DNA of 64,000 nucleotides, from positions 4,377,172-4,441,171 of the forward strand of contig CH003412.1 in the NCBI GenBank assembly GCA_000149265.1. Direction: 5' to 3'. The DNA comes from Ciona savignyi (Eukaryota > Chordata > Ascidiacea > Phlebobranchia > Cionidae). Position numbers and translations under genes: made by a program. How positions within the stretch are numbered: position 1 is the first letter of the stretch; every line of letters starts with the position of its first letter. Below, piece by piece: positions 1-13,356 of the stretch. The notes under the pieces were generated by a model. It ran no database searches and was not told the origin of the DNA. It was given only the letters and a program-made list of their open reading frames with translations.

Positions 1-57
1 AAAACTAAAGAAAGGAAAGAGGTAATGGGGGGAAGGTGGGAAACTGCACCTTAAAAC

Positions 58-155
58 AGAATTAGGGCATTAGAGTTAGTTTTAAAGTTATGGTTGGAGT
101 TAGGGTTACTTCTAGGGTTGAGATTAGTGTTTAGACCAGGGTTAGAAATAGTTTT
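58..155. repeat. Degenerate telomere-like TTAGGG-type repeat
   Basis: Short imperfect copies of TTAGGG/AGGGTT (attaggg, gagttaggg, tctaggg, ccagggtta) recur over about 100 bases. TTAGGG is the usual metazoan telomere unit, but the copies here are scattered and diverged, so this is either an old interstitial array or simple low-complexity sequence. It sits in the intron following the last visible integrin exon. Confidence 0.4.
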
Positions 156-438
156 CATACTTTTAGTAAGCAGTTTTCCTCCTTCCCTCTTTCCCAATTC
201 CCCTCCCTTTACTGTTGCCCACCCATAATTAGTATTTTTAATCATATTCAACTTTACACATTGGATCAAGCGCTTTGATCCATTACGTTCCTCCAATGCT
301 TTACCACACATAGTTTTCTTGTAGATATTTTCAAAATAACAACCCAAATATGAAACAGAATGCCACATGTCCTGTTTACACTTTTAAATAAGAGAAATGA
401 TTAAACAACGTATTTAACTAAAATGAACTGCAAAATAC

Positions 439-3400
439 CTCATATGTGTGGGTAAGGGGTTTGGAAGCAGACAAATTTAGAGCCGCATTTTCACTTGCTC
501 TATCCAGTCTTATAAGGGATGGTCTGTGGGTGGAAAGATAAGTAGTGTAAGATGTAAACTTGATCATTTAAAACTTAATTTAGGACTAAATGTTACATTA
601 TAATAGCATTAAAAAAGATTTTTAGCATGCAGTAATTGTACTTTTATACAAAATCTTCACAGTATTTCAAATGTTTGTAGTGTGTTTCAATAACATATTT
701 GAGATGGCAAGAAAAATTTAAGGACCATACTGATGTATACAACAAAATGTCTACCACGGCTTACAAAAAATATTTCAGATACAAATATTTGTTTAATTCA
801 ACTTACGTGGAAACATTGTAAAACTGCACATCTGCCTGTACTTCGACCTGTAGTGGTGTGCTCACAACAGTGCTTTGTGAGTTGTGCTCATTCGTGCAAT
901 TTGCATACGTCCTAGGGGAGACATGCCATTAATTTTAATAAAATAACGCTATTAATATTAGATGAAGTGTGGTTTTCTTATGTATAAGTGCAGTGTGTGG
1001 GAAATTCGCACATGGGCCCCAGGAGAATAGAGGTTTCAACACAGACAATCATTTGTTAAAACCGGTATTACTGCAGCTAAATTAATCATTACAAATTTAG
1101 AATGAAATCTGACCACAAAAAAGAATCACATGATAAAGTAGTCAACTCAGTTATTGATTTTTTAAATTTTACTTCAGATACAAAGTTGCAAAAACTTTTA
1201 AAGTATAATTTGAAAACTCTTAAAAACAGTAATCTTAGTGTAGATAATAAAAATCGACAGTACAGTAACATTATTAGACTGAGTAAACTAAGATTGGCAA
1301 CAGAAGTTTTTCTGGTGGTCAATACCCTTGTATTCAGTATTAACTGTATCAATAAAAGCATAAACACTTTGTTAAAACACTTACAAAAACTCCAGCATGT
1401 TAATCTCGCCCTGTAGGTCATTGACGCCAAATACAATATCGATATCCACCCTAGCATTGAGTTTCAATGGGTTTGCCACCTCGCACAGCAGGAATGGACT
1501 GAGATCCAGACATGTTATAATCGTATCGCCAACCTAAAACATCAAATATTTATAAGGCCGGAACCAAATGTGCCACATGAAGACAAAATTACAATATACA
1601 TAATAAAGTTGGAGATGTACAGGGCCAAAAATCCATCAAATTTCGGGCGAGTAAGAATTCAGCTTCCACATGCGAGTAAAGGGAGTAAACATGGCTCGCA
1701 AATGTGTTTTGTATGACGTAACAACTGTTTAAATCTGGTATTATAACAATCTTACATTATGATACTGCTGTAAGTATTACAGTCTTCAGTTTTTGCACGT
1801 GCCATGTGTATTATAAAAAGGTCATACTCCAATGGCCGCCGGTAAACGTTAATTAGTTTCTTTATACGCGAGTTACTCGCGCAGATTTTTGGCCCTGGAT
1901 GTACATATTGCAATTGAATTATTAAAAGCAGTTTACTTGCATTGACAAAGGATAATATCAGATAGAATGAACGAACATAAACTCAATTAAAATGTTTTAA
2001 TTGCAATTGATAAGATAAGCAGAGATTTTATCCACTATCACTAACAACTATTGATTCCATTGAAATTGTTAATTGTTAGCAAATGTAAATATATAGTCCG
2101 GCCGGTTAGTCTGGCGGTTAGGTGCGTCGCCTTTCTCGTACCTGCAATCGAAAGTTCGCTGGTGCAAAACTGGTCGCTAGCTAGTGGTTGTGTCCTTGGG
2201 CAAGGCACTTTACGGACATTGCTTGAACCCAACGGCTTAATGGGTTCTACCAAATTAAAGGAATGCGTCTCCTATCATATACATCACACTGCAATAGCTC
2301 CGGTAACCCGACAGTAGGCGATCTGACGATTGCCCGTGTGGTAACCCCCTTTGTTTTCGCATTTACGGAAAAAAACATAAATATATCCTATCCTATCCTA
2401 TCATATGTAGTTTATAAAGTACCTTGTCTTCTAGCAAGCCAACAAAGCTAACATATTGGGGATAGTTGACAACAATGGTCGTGAGATAAGCATTCTCAGC
2501 TGTATTCCACACCGCTGTTGATAGAGTTATTTCCGTATATGTACCAACCAGTACTGTACCAACCAGGAGCCTGTCGTAAAAAAGTACTTAAGTAAATCTG
2601 AAGTACATCTAGCAATAAAACTACATTATAAAACATATCAAAGTGTAACTGCACAAATGCAGTTGCGTTTTTTATATTTCACTTATTTTGCCACCTTTCT
2701 ATTTCTATGAGTTGTGTTTGAGTCTTAGTTTACGTTTTTGGATTTTGAGTTCTTTTTCTTTACGCTGCAATCAGGGACGCAGCCTGTTATTCTCCTTGAT
2801 TAACAAGGAAGAAAATTGGGACTAAATTTGATTTTAAGGAACGGACGTGGTAATGTTAAGGTGTATAATATTGTTGGTGTTTATGGCTTATTATTTACGC
2901 TGTTTTCTTTTTTGTTTTAGTAACCGCTTAATAAATCAGAACGAAGACAAGTGCGTCTACTCCATTACTGCGTGCCGTAACACAAAGTGGTATATCATCC
3001 ATTATATTTTTACTAAGGCTTTTTTGCATTAACTAATACCATGCATTGTGTTTTGAAGTAAGTTTGCTAATTGCTGATAATCGGACAATCAATTTCACTT
3101 GCAAATAGTTGGAAAATCTAAAAAGAGACTACAGTGGAGGTGCCTCTGCTTACAGTGTACCGGTACAATAACACCTATTGCACTTGAAAATCTAAACGAA
3201 ATTTAACGTAAAGTGTGCTTGGACAAACAGAATAACTTACAGTTCTGCCATTACATGTAGGTCTGGAATACAAATCTCATCGGGTCCACAATCTTTGAAT
3301 ATATCAGCTCTGGTGGTGGAACTAGTGCCTGCTAACACATCGAGTACTGGTTCAGTTGGTTGGTGAGTTTCCTGCAACCAGTAGCTTACTGTCACCGCTA

Positions 3401-6400
3401 TCTCCGTCTGCTTGTCCCGCACGTCTTTCTGTAGACATCAAGCGGTCAGCGCAATGCTTGGTTTTGCCATGTTTTTTTTAATTGAGTTAGCCAATACCAA
3501 CAAGCATTTTATAAGAATTGTACTAAAAAATCCCCTTAAAAAACTCTTTTTTGTCAAAATATCTCAAATCAATGTTTTTTGCTTTATTCGCAAATGAATG
3601 TTTTTTGCCTTACATGCTAAATCTACCCATAGGCATAAAATTAGGGCTGCAAATTGCACCTCTGTCTTGGAAAGTTGTACCACTAGTAGGCATTATCCAG
3701 ACTAAAATTGCGTTTATAAAAACAGATTGATTTAGATTAAAAATCTAACACCATAAGCACAACAACACGCATATTTAACATGATGATGAACTATCGCACT
3801 CCTGAGAAAAAACATCAAGTTTACTCTTATAAATATACCTGCATGAAGACTGTTTCGTCGTGGCATTGTTGGGCGCTTGTAGCAAGCAGCGTTGTATTAC
3901 GAGGAGAATTATCAAGGAGAAACGACCGTTTTTCATTGTCAGGTTTGCCAGAATCAACATCATAGGAATATGAGATATCTGGAATAAAAAAAAAATTTCA
4001 CGCAAACAATACATTTTGACAGATGATATGACGGAATGTGATATAATACTTGCAAATATTTCCAGTTATTGTTACAAACAGCAATTACAACATGGTACAT
4101 ATAATATAATATATTTATGTTAAAATACAGTTGAGAAGGGCTACGATTTGAAGGTGATGTTAGGCTATGTCGACAAACAACCACCAATAGTGCCGCAACA
4201 GATATAACATGTATTGTGTTAAGCCTTTAGAGAGAGCTTGTACATGTTATTACTTTGCATGATTCAACAGGAACAATAGCAAAAATTATTAAGATTTTGC
4301 TGGGCAAAATGAAAAAGAAGTACAGGTATGTAGTTGTTTTCAACTAATACTTACTGACAGATGCTGGAAGGGTTTTCCCCGAATAAGAGAAACATGTTTG
4401 AATATAAAAGCAAGCCGACTTGGAGGTGGGCCCAAGATCACACGACAGTGTTTCGAGATCGATTTTTGTTGGGGTGATGGTCTGGACGACTAGCAAATTC
4501 ACAACCGGCCGAGACCTAAAGAACAGACCAGACATTAAACTTTTTATAATTAAATTGTATTAGCAAACCGGTTGAAAAAAAAAAACTGGGACATTTTGAG
4601 CTTAAGTCTTTTATGCATTACAACACCAGTGAAAAGATCCTACCAAAAATTACAAAACTGANNNNNNNNNNNNNNNNNNNNNNNNNNNNNNNNNNNNNNN
4701 NNNNNNNNNNNNNNNNNNNNNNNNNNNNNNNNNNNNNNNNNNNNNNNNNNNNNNNNNNNNNAAGTAGTATGGAAAAGTATTTAAAGTGACTTTTTGGTAG
4801 AGTTTTATTATACGTGTTTACATACTTCAATTATGTGTGGCTATCACGAAATTCCAGTGGGATAAGGAAAACTGATACAACCTTTTTGGCACAAGATAAA
4901 CCATTCAAGTAAAGATAAATGTAAGTAAATAAAGATTCTACCACTGGGCAAATAAGTCAATATTTGGCTCAAGTTTAAAGCGGCGTCTAAAACCACAATG
5001 AAGGTAGTAAGAAAGGGTAACTCGACTTTAATTTACAATTTTATTAAAAGATAAGTGATGTTTTATGTGCCGTTAAACTCGAATTACCTTTTAAGTAACA
5101 ATACCAGTACCAAAAAGAATTTGTTTTTATTAATATGAATAAGTATAAGCCACTTCCCATGCCCAAATCATAGCAAACAGTGCAATATACAAAACAATAT
5201 TCTTAACTAAGTAAAAACGCAGATTTAACTTAAAGATTTGAAAATAATAAATTATAAAATACGTTTAGGCACGGATAATGAAAACTAAATAACCTGATTT
5301 AAAAAGATTATTAATGTGCATGTTTGTTAAGCATCCTATAAAACTGTCAATGTACTCACTTTATAACGACAACTTGGTCTGATAAATAAGCCCCCAGTAT
5401 GACATCAGGATAACCGTTTTGGTCCACATCTTTTCCTCCTTTCATAGCATAGCCCAAACCTCTGACCTTTTCACTTGGAGTGAAGTTGGGCGTGTTTTCC
5501 AAATTAACGCCGTGAATAACTTGAGACGGGGTGGTACGCGCCCCATCTGAACCCCCGTTGAATAGATACACAGCCCCGAACTGTTCTTCTGAGCCATCAG
5601 TCCCATTACGCTCATACGGAGCAGAGACCAATATGTCTAAACACATTAAACTTTAATTTTGTTAACATCAATTCATCAATATGTAACTCACTGCAAAAAT
5701 AAAACCACACCGATAAATGTAAAACATAATTTATATATAAAAGATATACTTAGGTAAACAATATATGCTGCAAGATGTAAGTGTGACATTTTAAAGATAT
5801 TCACACACTACTGTTATAAAAACGAACATTATATCTCATTTTAATACAGTCACTAAATCGGTACTGAGAACTTCACATGCAGGTATGTTACACACCATTA
5901 AAACCATCCCCATTCACGTCACCAATCGGAACAATAGTTTTTCCAAATCGGCCCATGCTAGCCTTCCCGTCAATAATCGTTGCTGATGAGAACACTAGAT
6001 GTCTCTCTGCAGTTGACGAAGAAACACCTGATTTAAAACAACTGATTATTAATGTACAGCTATACTTTAGGCATTAATACTAATACCGCAAAAAGCACAG
6101 GTTACAAAAAATGACAATTTTGTAATTCGCCACATTATTCGAATTGTAATACAGTGGAACCCCGCTTGGAGACCACCTCGATAACACGACCACTGTACTA
6201 ATATTTTCCTTCTTTTTTTAAACTGTTTTGTATTGCCCCACTTAAATGTAAATGGTAAAATTATGGTAAAAATTCTTGCCTGTTAGTTGGTAGAAAATAT
6301 AAATTCGACCGACTTCCGGAATTTTCTGTGTGACATCACTATATAATGGAGATCCAACTATGACATCATCAAGTCCATCATTGTTTAAATCGACAACCGC

Positions 6401-9400
6401 AAGTCCTTCACCAAAGTATTCACCAATCTAATTAGCAATTAATTTAGAATGTTTCGTCGTTCTAAGCTGACTTGTATATATTTAAAATAAAACAAAGTAA
6501 TGTAATTACACAAAATATTTATAAGTTGAAATGTATCAAAATTTCATTTTAAAATGTTTTGGGAATGGTATTTTTCTTAATTTTAAATCAAATGCACCTT
6601 GATTAAAATGTATTAGCTTTGATTGATAATAAAATAACATAACATTGCAAAACATTTTATAATGAAAATTGAAGTATTGGCTTTCATGTTATTGTGCCTT
6701 CTGTTGTTGTTTTGGTCATTTCTAAATCTAACAAGTTAAAAAATATAAAACCAGTTTGTTATACCTACACTATTTTGGAGTATCTTAGGATGGGATTTTT
6801 AAAATGTACATTGTTGCATTCAAACACAGTCCCAATTCTTCCTTTTAAAACTGGGCTATATTATACTTAACAAATTGATGCCGCACAGTTTTATTTAACA
6901 GATTTGTAACTAACTGCCATTGTATATAATATGGAAAAAGCAAGACAACCAAAACCAATTAAACTTGGAAATATAAAACCCACTTGTTGGCCGGTAAAGT
7001 TGGCAAGCGGCACCTCCATATTTTCATCATACACTATCACCGAACCCAGGAGGTTGTAACCCAACCTACGTGGTGCACTTGTCACAAGAAGTGGCAAGTT
7101 ACTACCTGTTATTCCTGTGGCAACTGAGTAGCCTAAAAAAGGAACCAATTTTCAATATACTGTAACAAAAAATAGGACACTGAATGGCGAGTTGGCTACT
7201 GGACAAGAAAAAGAATTAAAAAATGTCTATGTGGGCAAAATGCATGTGGCAATGCTATGTTGTATGCTTGTGCTAGTGGATAATATAATTAGGCTTACCT
7301 AGTCTAGTGTATTCGGTATATATGATCATATCCAAAAAACGAAAAAATATACAAAAATATATATAAAATCACCAAAAGGCCTTTAAAACTGTGGGAATAA
7401 CAGTATAACAAGATCAAAGGAAATAGGAAATGTAATTAAACTGAAACGAGATACACAGCATAACAAGATTTGATAGATATATCTTATTATATTGTTAGTA
7501 TAAAATTTTTATGTATATAAATATTTATATGATTTTATGCAATAAAAGAATAAATATTTGATTTGGTATGGCAGTGTATCTAATTATATTGTTACCATAA
7601 AATTTTATGTATATAAATATTTATATGATTTTATGCAATTAAAGAATAAAAAAAAAACACAAATTTAGTCATACAATTTTGTTAGTGCCACTTAAAAGCA
7701 TGCTTTCTTAAATATATTTAAACATTAAAATACAATTTTATAAGCGAAGTTTAATTTTATCTAAGATCACATGGTCTTCACAGAGACATTATCTAAACAC
7801 TAACTTTAAATGATATGAACATATCAGCAAATTTCAATAGTGTGAGAAGTATTCCATATATATGTATTGGCCTTGATAAAGTTAAAAAACAATACTTTGA
7901 AAATTGACCATCAACATTAGTAAGACCCAAATGCTTAATATAAAATAAAGTTTATTGACTTTTATAAAATGAGGATTTCTTATGGTCATTGATGAAATTC
8001 ATGTTTTCTGTGGTTTTAAGTGCGGTTACAAACAAACACTATACATTCAAAACAAATAAAAACAAATGATTCTATAAAACAATATAAAAAAGGTGAGATA
8101 GTTGTCGGCTAATTATTGAATCAACCCGATAAACCATAAATAATTATCCATTAAGAATTGTATGTATATACCTACTTAAGTTTTTAAATGCATCAAAAAG
8201 TGTTTTGTAGTTCACAAAAAGTGTTCACACATTTTGTGAGTTATTCCTACCTAAATAATTTGAGTCGTATGTGTGTCGGTAATAATCCACATCAGACCAG
8301 CCTGGTGGAACCACTGGTTTGAACTCGGCCGTATGATAGGGTAGACTGCTGATATTTTGCATTAGGTCCAAAATTAACATGATAGATCCTTGGTTGTAGT
8401 ATGAACCCACTGCACCGAGCACTATCTTTCTATTATCCTGAAATTTGAAACACAAAAAAGTTAAGCGATAGTTGAAATACCAATCTAAACAAATTTGTAA
8501 ACACCATTTTAAAAATTCTGTTACGGTATTAATGAACAGCCAAGCACAACTGCTTACCCTTGTAAATGAGGCACTAAAGCCAGCTTGACAGTAACTGTGT
8601 TGGTCAGCGTAATGCGAACCTAAGTCACTAGAACATGGTGAGTACCGGTATGTAGTTGGTTTTGACTCACTGAAGTCGGGAGTAAAGTAACAAATACCAA
8701 CAAGGTCGAAATAAACACTAGTACCACTGCCACGAATGACTGTACTTCTCTGGGCAAATTGCGGAGCACACATCTAAAAACATACATATTGATAGTCAAA
8801 TATATTGGCACTAAAAATACACTGTTTGACTGTTTCATACTGATATTAAGTTTATACTGACCAATAATTCCTTATTCTGTCCCATAATGACAGTCCATCC
8901 AAGCATGCTTTGTATGCCAGTCAGTGATGGTTCTGCAAAATTTGTTAACAGGAAGTAATTTAAAAAGTTTAACAAAATATAAAATATAATGGTTAAAAAT
9001 ATACATCAAATCTTTTGTTGTTGATGTCCTATTAACTTTAAACTTTGCAAATCTTTTGGTATCAATTCAGCATTTATTTATGGTGGACTGGCTGTATGTT
9101 TGAATAAATATTTTTTTGCTAATTTTAATTATTTATGGTATCTATTACTATCAGGGTAAATGCTATAAAATAAAATTTTACCTTTAGAAATGGCAATGAT
9201 TTCGCACTGATCAGCAGAAGAATCAAACCGACATTTATAGACTTCTCCATTGAAGGTATCCCTTGGAGCACCAACTACTAACCTTGAAATTATGTAGTGG
9301 GTGGTTACCGAAAAGGATATTACTAAGAATTTGTTATTTATAACCCCTTAAGTCAAGTGATATCCACCCTCAGGTATATAGGCAGCCAAAGGGATGTGCG

Positions 9401-10029
9401 ACCAAAACCAATTACTAGATGATTATACTTAAAAATCCATTAAGGGAATATCAACTGTACCCAGAGGATTAATGGATTGTACTAAAACTGAAGATGTCTT
9501 AAACTTGTACCACACACTGCAATAGTTTTGAATGCATAGTAATCTGCATTTTTGTTACGCAAAAAATATTTTAAATGTTTTATTATCAGGCAAATGGAAT
9601 TTATCAAAAAAATGTTTTTGAATAGGGTTGGTGAAAAATCTACATGGTACACTACGGAATTATATAAAAAACGAAAGAGGAACAAAGTAATCTGTCATAG
9701 TCAAGCGGATGGCATTCATGACACCTCAAAGTGGTTTATGAAAGGTATTATTGCATTTTCTTGTAGCATTTTGATTTACAGTAACTTAAAAATTATACCG
9801 GTACACAATATTAGTCATTAACATTTGAAATAAAAAAATTATCAACAACTAACCAGGTTTCAGAATTGTCTGTAAAATAATCAACGGCAAAGCCAAAGTA
9901 AGAATTGTGAACAGGCCCTTTAAAAAATGTTGGAAACTCTGCATCCAAGTTAAAGCTTACACTTTGTCTTACAGTACATCCAGAGATAATTAATAATATT
10001 ATCACATTAAGATGATTATAGTTACACAT
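439..10029 (-). CDS. Integrin alpha subunit, I-domain-less, 3' end off window
   Basis: Alpha chain of a heterodimeric cell-adhesion receptor. Fifteen exons agree in codon phase: 10029-9854, 9282-9182, 8932-8862, 8773-8558, 8437-8251, 7132-6984, 6427-6280, 6027-5896, 5636-5360, 4515-4355, 3978-3839, 3428-3241, 2570-2423, 1533-1385 and, less surely, 523-439 (776 codons). ATG 10029 opens a signal peptide (about residues 1-24) ending just before FNLD, a usual mature N terminus. Seven beta-propeller blades follow, with LGYSVA, GAVGSYYNQG and calcium loops DLNNDGLDD, DVNGDGFND and DVDQNGYPD. No I domain interrupts the propeller. Thigh and calf text follows (SRPVV, SACFYIQTCFSYSG, CGPDEICIPDLHV, CEVANPLK). 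Transmembrane and tail exons must lie left of the window. An acceptor just upstream of the start (about 10056) suggests a 5' UTR exon. Subclass (RGD- or laminin-type) cannot be assigned by eye. Confidence 0.93.
2097..2402 (+). mobile_element. SINE family A, near-complete copy
   Basis: About 305 bases in an integrin intron. The head is tRNA-like (ggccggttagtctggcggtt, box A-like), the middle holds a conserved block (cttgggcaaggcacttta), a second block (caatagctccggtaacccga) follows, and the tail is a pentamer run (tatcc)n. The same modules in the same order recur, reversed, at 22352-22621, 28855-29147 and 38826-39135. Confidence 0.8.
4662..4761. other. Assembly gap (100 N)
   Basis: Exactly 100 N bases, the usual placeholder for a gap of unknown size. 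It falls in the integrin intron between exons 5636-5360 and 4515-4355. The codon phase across that intron (AA plus G) is consistent, so no coding exon appears lost. Confidence 0.98.
7491..7652. repeat. Two-copy direct repeat, 87-base period
   Basis: A very AT-rich segment beginning atctTattatattgtta at 7491 recurs at 7578 with a few substitutions; both copies contain atgtatataaatatttatat followed by gattttatgcaa. It lies in the integrin intron between exons 8437-8251 and 7132-6984. No coding content is visible. Confidence 0.7.
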
Positions 10030-11580
10030 CCCTAATGATAAATTTACCCTCAAACCTGTATTTAAAAAAACACAAGATTTTGATTAGCAATATGGAAGGT
10101 GAAAGTAGATTACTTCTACCGAAATATTCGCACTGTTGTTTAACCGGAAGTAGGTTAAAATTGCCGGAAACAATCGGCTATCACAGGGCGACCAACAATT
10201 GCAGATAGAACAGCAGTGCAAATCCATTAATCGAATATTCTGGTAAACGTGGTCACCTATAGCTGTTAAAGATTTAAAACAACAGATGACCGGAAACTGA
10301 CTGCGTATCGCCACGCCGTACATAACTTTAGTCACCGGTACTGAAACTGATATCTTTAACGGTATTTCATTTATATATTTAATAAAGATCTTAGCATAAT
10401 GGCAATAATGCCAATGTATCACTACACGTTATTACTTTACAAAACAATGCGCCAATGCCGTTTTTTAATATCCACTAATTTGTGAACAGTCCAACACAAG
10501 CCCTTAAGCAGCATAGAGATAGCTGATACTCAACCGCTCTGTCTAACACAGCGAAAAGATAGATTTGGTAAAAGAAGCGGTAAGATAACGCCAAATATGG
10601 AAGGGCGTTTACTCTGTTAATAAAAACGTCGCAGCATCAGAACCGTCATTTGATCTGTTTTGTTATTGTATCTGCCTACTTTGTACAAGTAAAAATGTAA
10701 ATCTTGACAGCACTCAACTAAACGTTTGTTACGTACACTATCCAATTACCTTATCCGTTTAAACATGCGTTTCTCCTAACTCGCCTTTTACGGTTCTTGT
10801 CGAATGAGTCAACCTAAACCTTGATGGTCATTTTAGTGTGGTACATGAACGTCTACGAATTGAGAAAACTGTTCTATAAAGTAAGTAAAGAGAAACGTAC
10901 TTTTTTAAAAAATTTCCAAATATTAATTCATTTGTGTACTTATGACTTTTGATGACGCTGTGTCTAAATATTCCATAGACCAACTGGCTATGACTTACGA
11001 CACGGGCGTTTCTCTAAGTCTAAATCATCAGTGTCATTTCTTTAATTTTAAAGTTTGTATAAAATGGCATGAGCTATATATAAATTGCCCTTAGTGTACA
11101 TAATGCACTCTACATTACTAGAGCAATAGCAGTAAACACATCAAGATTGTGATCGTAATGTTAAAAATTACAGCCATTTGATGGGAAATGATTGGTAAAC
11201 AAGAACATTACAGTTGTTACAACTATATTTACTAGACAATTTGTTGCTTGTCCCACATTAAGCACCACTTAATAGCTAAACGTCGCACACTGCAAATATG
11301 AATATCGCATAAACAATGGATAACTCTCTGACACTCTTTTTACATAATCTGCTTAAATACCGACTGATTCTATGTACCAGACTAGTCCTATGCTGAATGG
11401 AGGGAGAAAGAACAGCAGCCTTTATTTAAATGATTAATAACACAAAAATCCATACCATAACCGTCTTACGTGTTTTATACTCTGGTAATACATAAATTCA
11501 CAGCATACGTATAATAAAGGGGTTAAACAAACAGTGATGTAGTCTACAAAGATTGGGCAAATAAAAGTCTATAATCTTCG
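10030..11580. other. Intergenic region between two minus-strand genes
   Basis: About 1.55 kb between the integrin start codon and the stop codon of the next gene. It should hold the integrin promoter and first non-coding exon and the 3' UTR of the neighbour. A 112-codon minus-strand frame at 10422-10084 has no recognisable motif and no splice partners, and I treat it as chance. No other feature is supported. Confidence 0.5.
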
Positions 11581-13356
11581 TTAAAGTTCTTGTTCATCTT
11601 CTTCAATTGTAGTAAGCATTTTGTTAGACCTTTCGTCCGTGCTATTTACCAATTTCGGGAGTACTTGATATACTGCTTGCGCAACCTTGTCACAAACGTC
11701 GTTTTTCCTTCTCAACTGCTGGTGGCGCTGAATAGCCTGTTGTCGCGCCTCGCTAACTTGTCGATTCTGTCAAAACATGGGTGTAATTACGTCAATTTAA
11801 ATATCATACATGGTTAAAATTGAATGTTTATGATACCATCTCCCGTGCTTTCTTTGATGTCTTGAGTATAACAGAATGACAGTTCAGTGTTATTCGTTTG
11901 TATTTATTTTCATGTCGATAGGTCCATGAAAATATATTGCTGTGCTGAGCACTCACTTCGCACCACGTAATTCTAAAAATTATGCGATTGCATAATAAAA
12001 TTATAGCTGATTAGTGTTAGTATTAATAATTTATTAAAGGTGAGCTGTTATGCTTTGTAATATAAAATTCCAAATATCATGACAAATATGCAAAATCGTC
12101 ATGAAAAGAACTGTTAGGTAATTTATTATTTAAAAGCCTGCCAGCTATTTTTATTCGCCCCACACACCTTCGTAGTTGGAACATGCAATCGACCAGAACT
12201 CTCTTATTTTCACCTCCCTCTTGTACAACCTGTTTGCATGTGAGAGCAAGGTAGCCATCGTCGAATTTAAGGTTCATGGGGATACCTAACTTGCCCTGGT
12301 TGCTGCGTTTCCAAATATTTTTAACAGCCATTTCCGTTGATTTTTCACCTGAAATGTAAGACTACTAAAGAAATTTTACAAATAAAATGAGACCCTTAAA
12401 CAAGCGAACAACACTTTAGGATATGCTTAAATAATTATGTTTTGCCCTACAAAGTTTCAGCTGCCTGCCGACAAGTACGTATAGGTTTATCGATTAAGCT
12501 GACCGGCCGTACTCGTTATTTTACCTTTGGCAAGAATCGTGATTTGGCTTCCAAGGTAAAACGCGGTTTCAGCTGAACCATTCGGGCTGCATCCATTCAA
12601 ACTTGCTGTAGGCAATCTGTTTACCAAATTTCTTCCGCACTGGCCAAGCTTTTTTCGCGTTGTTCGTAGCAACTTGGAGCACATACTGGTGTGACAACAC
12701 GAGCACAACTTCGGCACCGGAGGTTGCATACCCACATGTGGGGGATCCTGCTTTTCTGTTGGGCCATCGTCAAGTTTGCGACAAGTCATCGAAGTCTCAA
12801 TCTGCTTGCTTACGGTTTCAAGATTTACGTCGTACGATCCCCTGTAGTTCGTCGACCTATTTTTTAACAAACTGGATAAACCCTTGCGACAACTCTGACG
12901 CACTTGATCCCAAGACGACTCACGTTTTGGTTCCTTACTGTTCCTGATTGTCAACTCGCATTGTATACTCGAGCTTTCATCATTAAAATGGACACGGCCA
13001 TAACCTCGCCTTTTAAAGTGAACAGGTCGATGTAGCTGATATCCCACTCTTTCACGCAGTTGACGACAGCCTTCATTCGCTCTACGAAAACCCGGTGGTG
13101 AATAAACGAGTTCACTGCTAGTCGATTTATCGACTTGAACCGGAAATGGGCACATTATTGGTCGGTTCTTTCTAAAAGTAGCGACGTCGATGGTTGGTGC
13201 CGAATTCACATCATCTGGAAGGTATTTTACCAGCAGACTGTATGGTGTCATATATACAGTATTGACGACATTGCGCATCGGTTTCAACTCCCCGCGTCTG
13301 GCTGATTTTCTGCCGGAGCAGTTGTAGATTTTAACGCTGCTGGCCCTCTGCTGCAT
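11581..13356 (-). CDS. Unrecognised 404-residue protein, with candidate microexon
   Basis: I do not recognise this gene. Exons: 13356-12525 (ATG 13356), 12348-12168, a 16-base microexon 11972-11957, and 11766-11581 (stop TAA). All phases close to 405 codons. The protein is basic and soluble, with no signal peptide or membrane span. The first exon (277 codons) has an Arg/Lys-rich N terminus and, near residue 217-230, a Cys cluster CSCCHTSMCSKLL. The second exon has a compact stretch KLGIPMNLKFDDGYLALTC. The last exon is predicted helical or coiled coil (ARQQAIQRHQQLRRK) and ends acidic, EEDEQEL. Splicing exon 2 straight to the last exon would shift frame and stop after about 18 codons, so the microexon is inferred from phase plus a strong donor (GAA|GTGAGT) and acceptor (TTTTTAG). 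Existence of the gene is likely; function unknown. Confidence 0.65.

Noticed and set aside
51-368. 105-codon minus frame at the left edge
   Set aside because: Half of it is the translated telomere-like repeat, and it does not continue the integrin frame from exon 523-439 in any clear way.
10084-10422. 112-codon minus frame upstream of the integrin start
   Set aside because: No motif, odd composition rich in His, Cys and Ile, no splice context; expected by chance in the promoter region.
12660-12947. 95-codon plus frame
   Set aside because: Antisense to the long first exon of the unrecognised minus-strand gene; no independent support.
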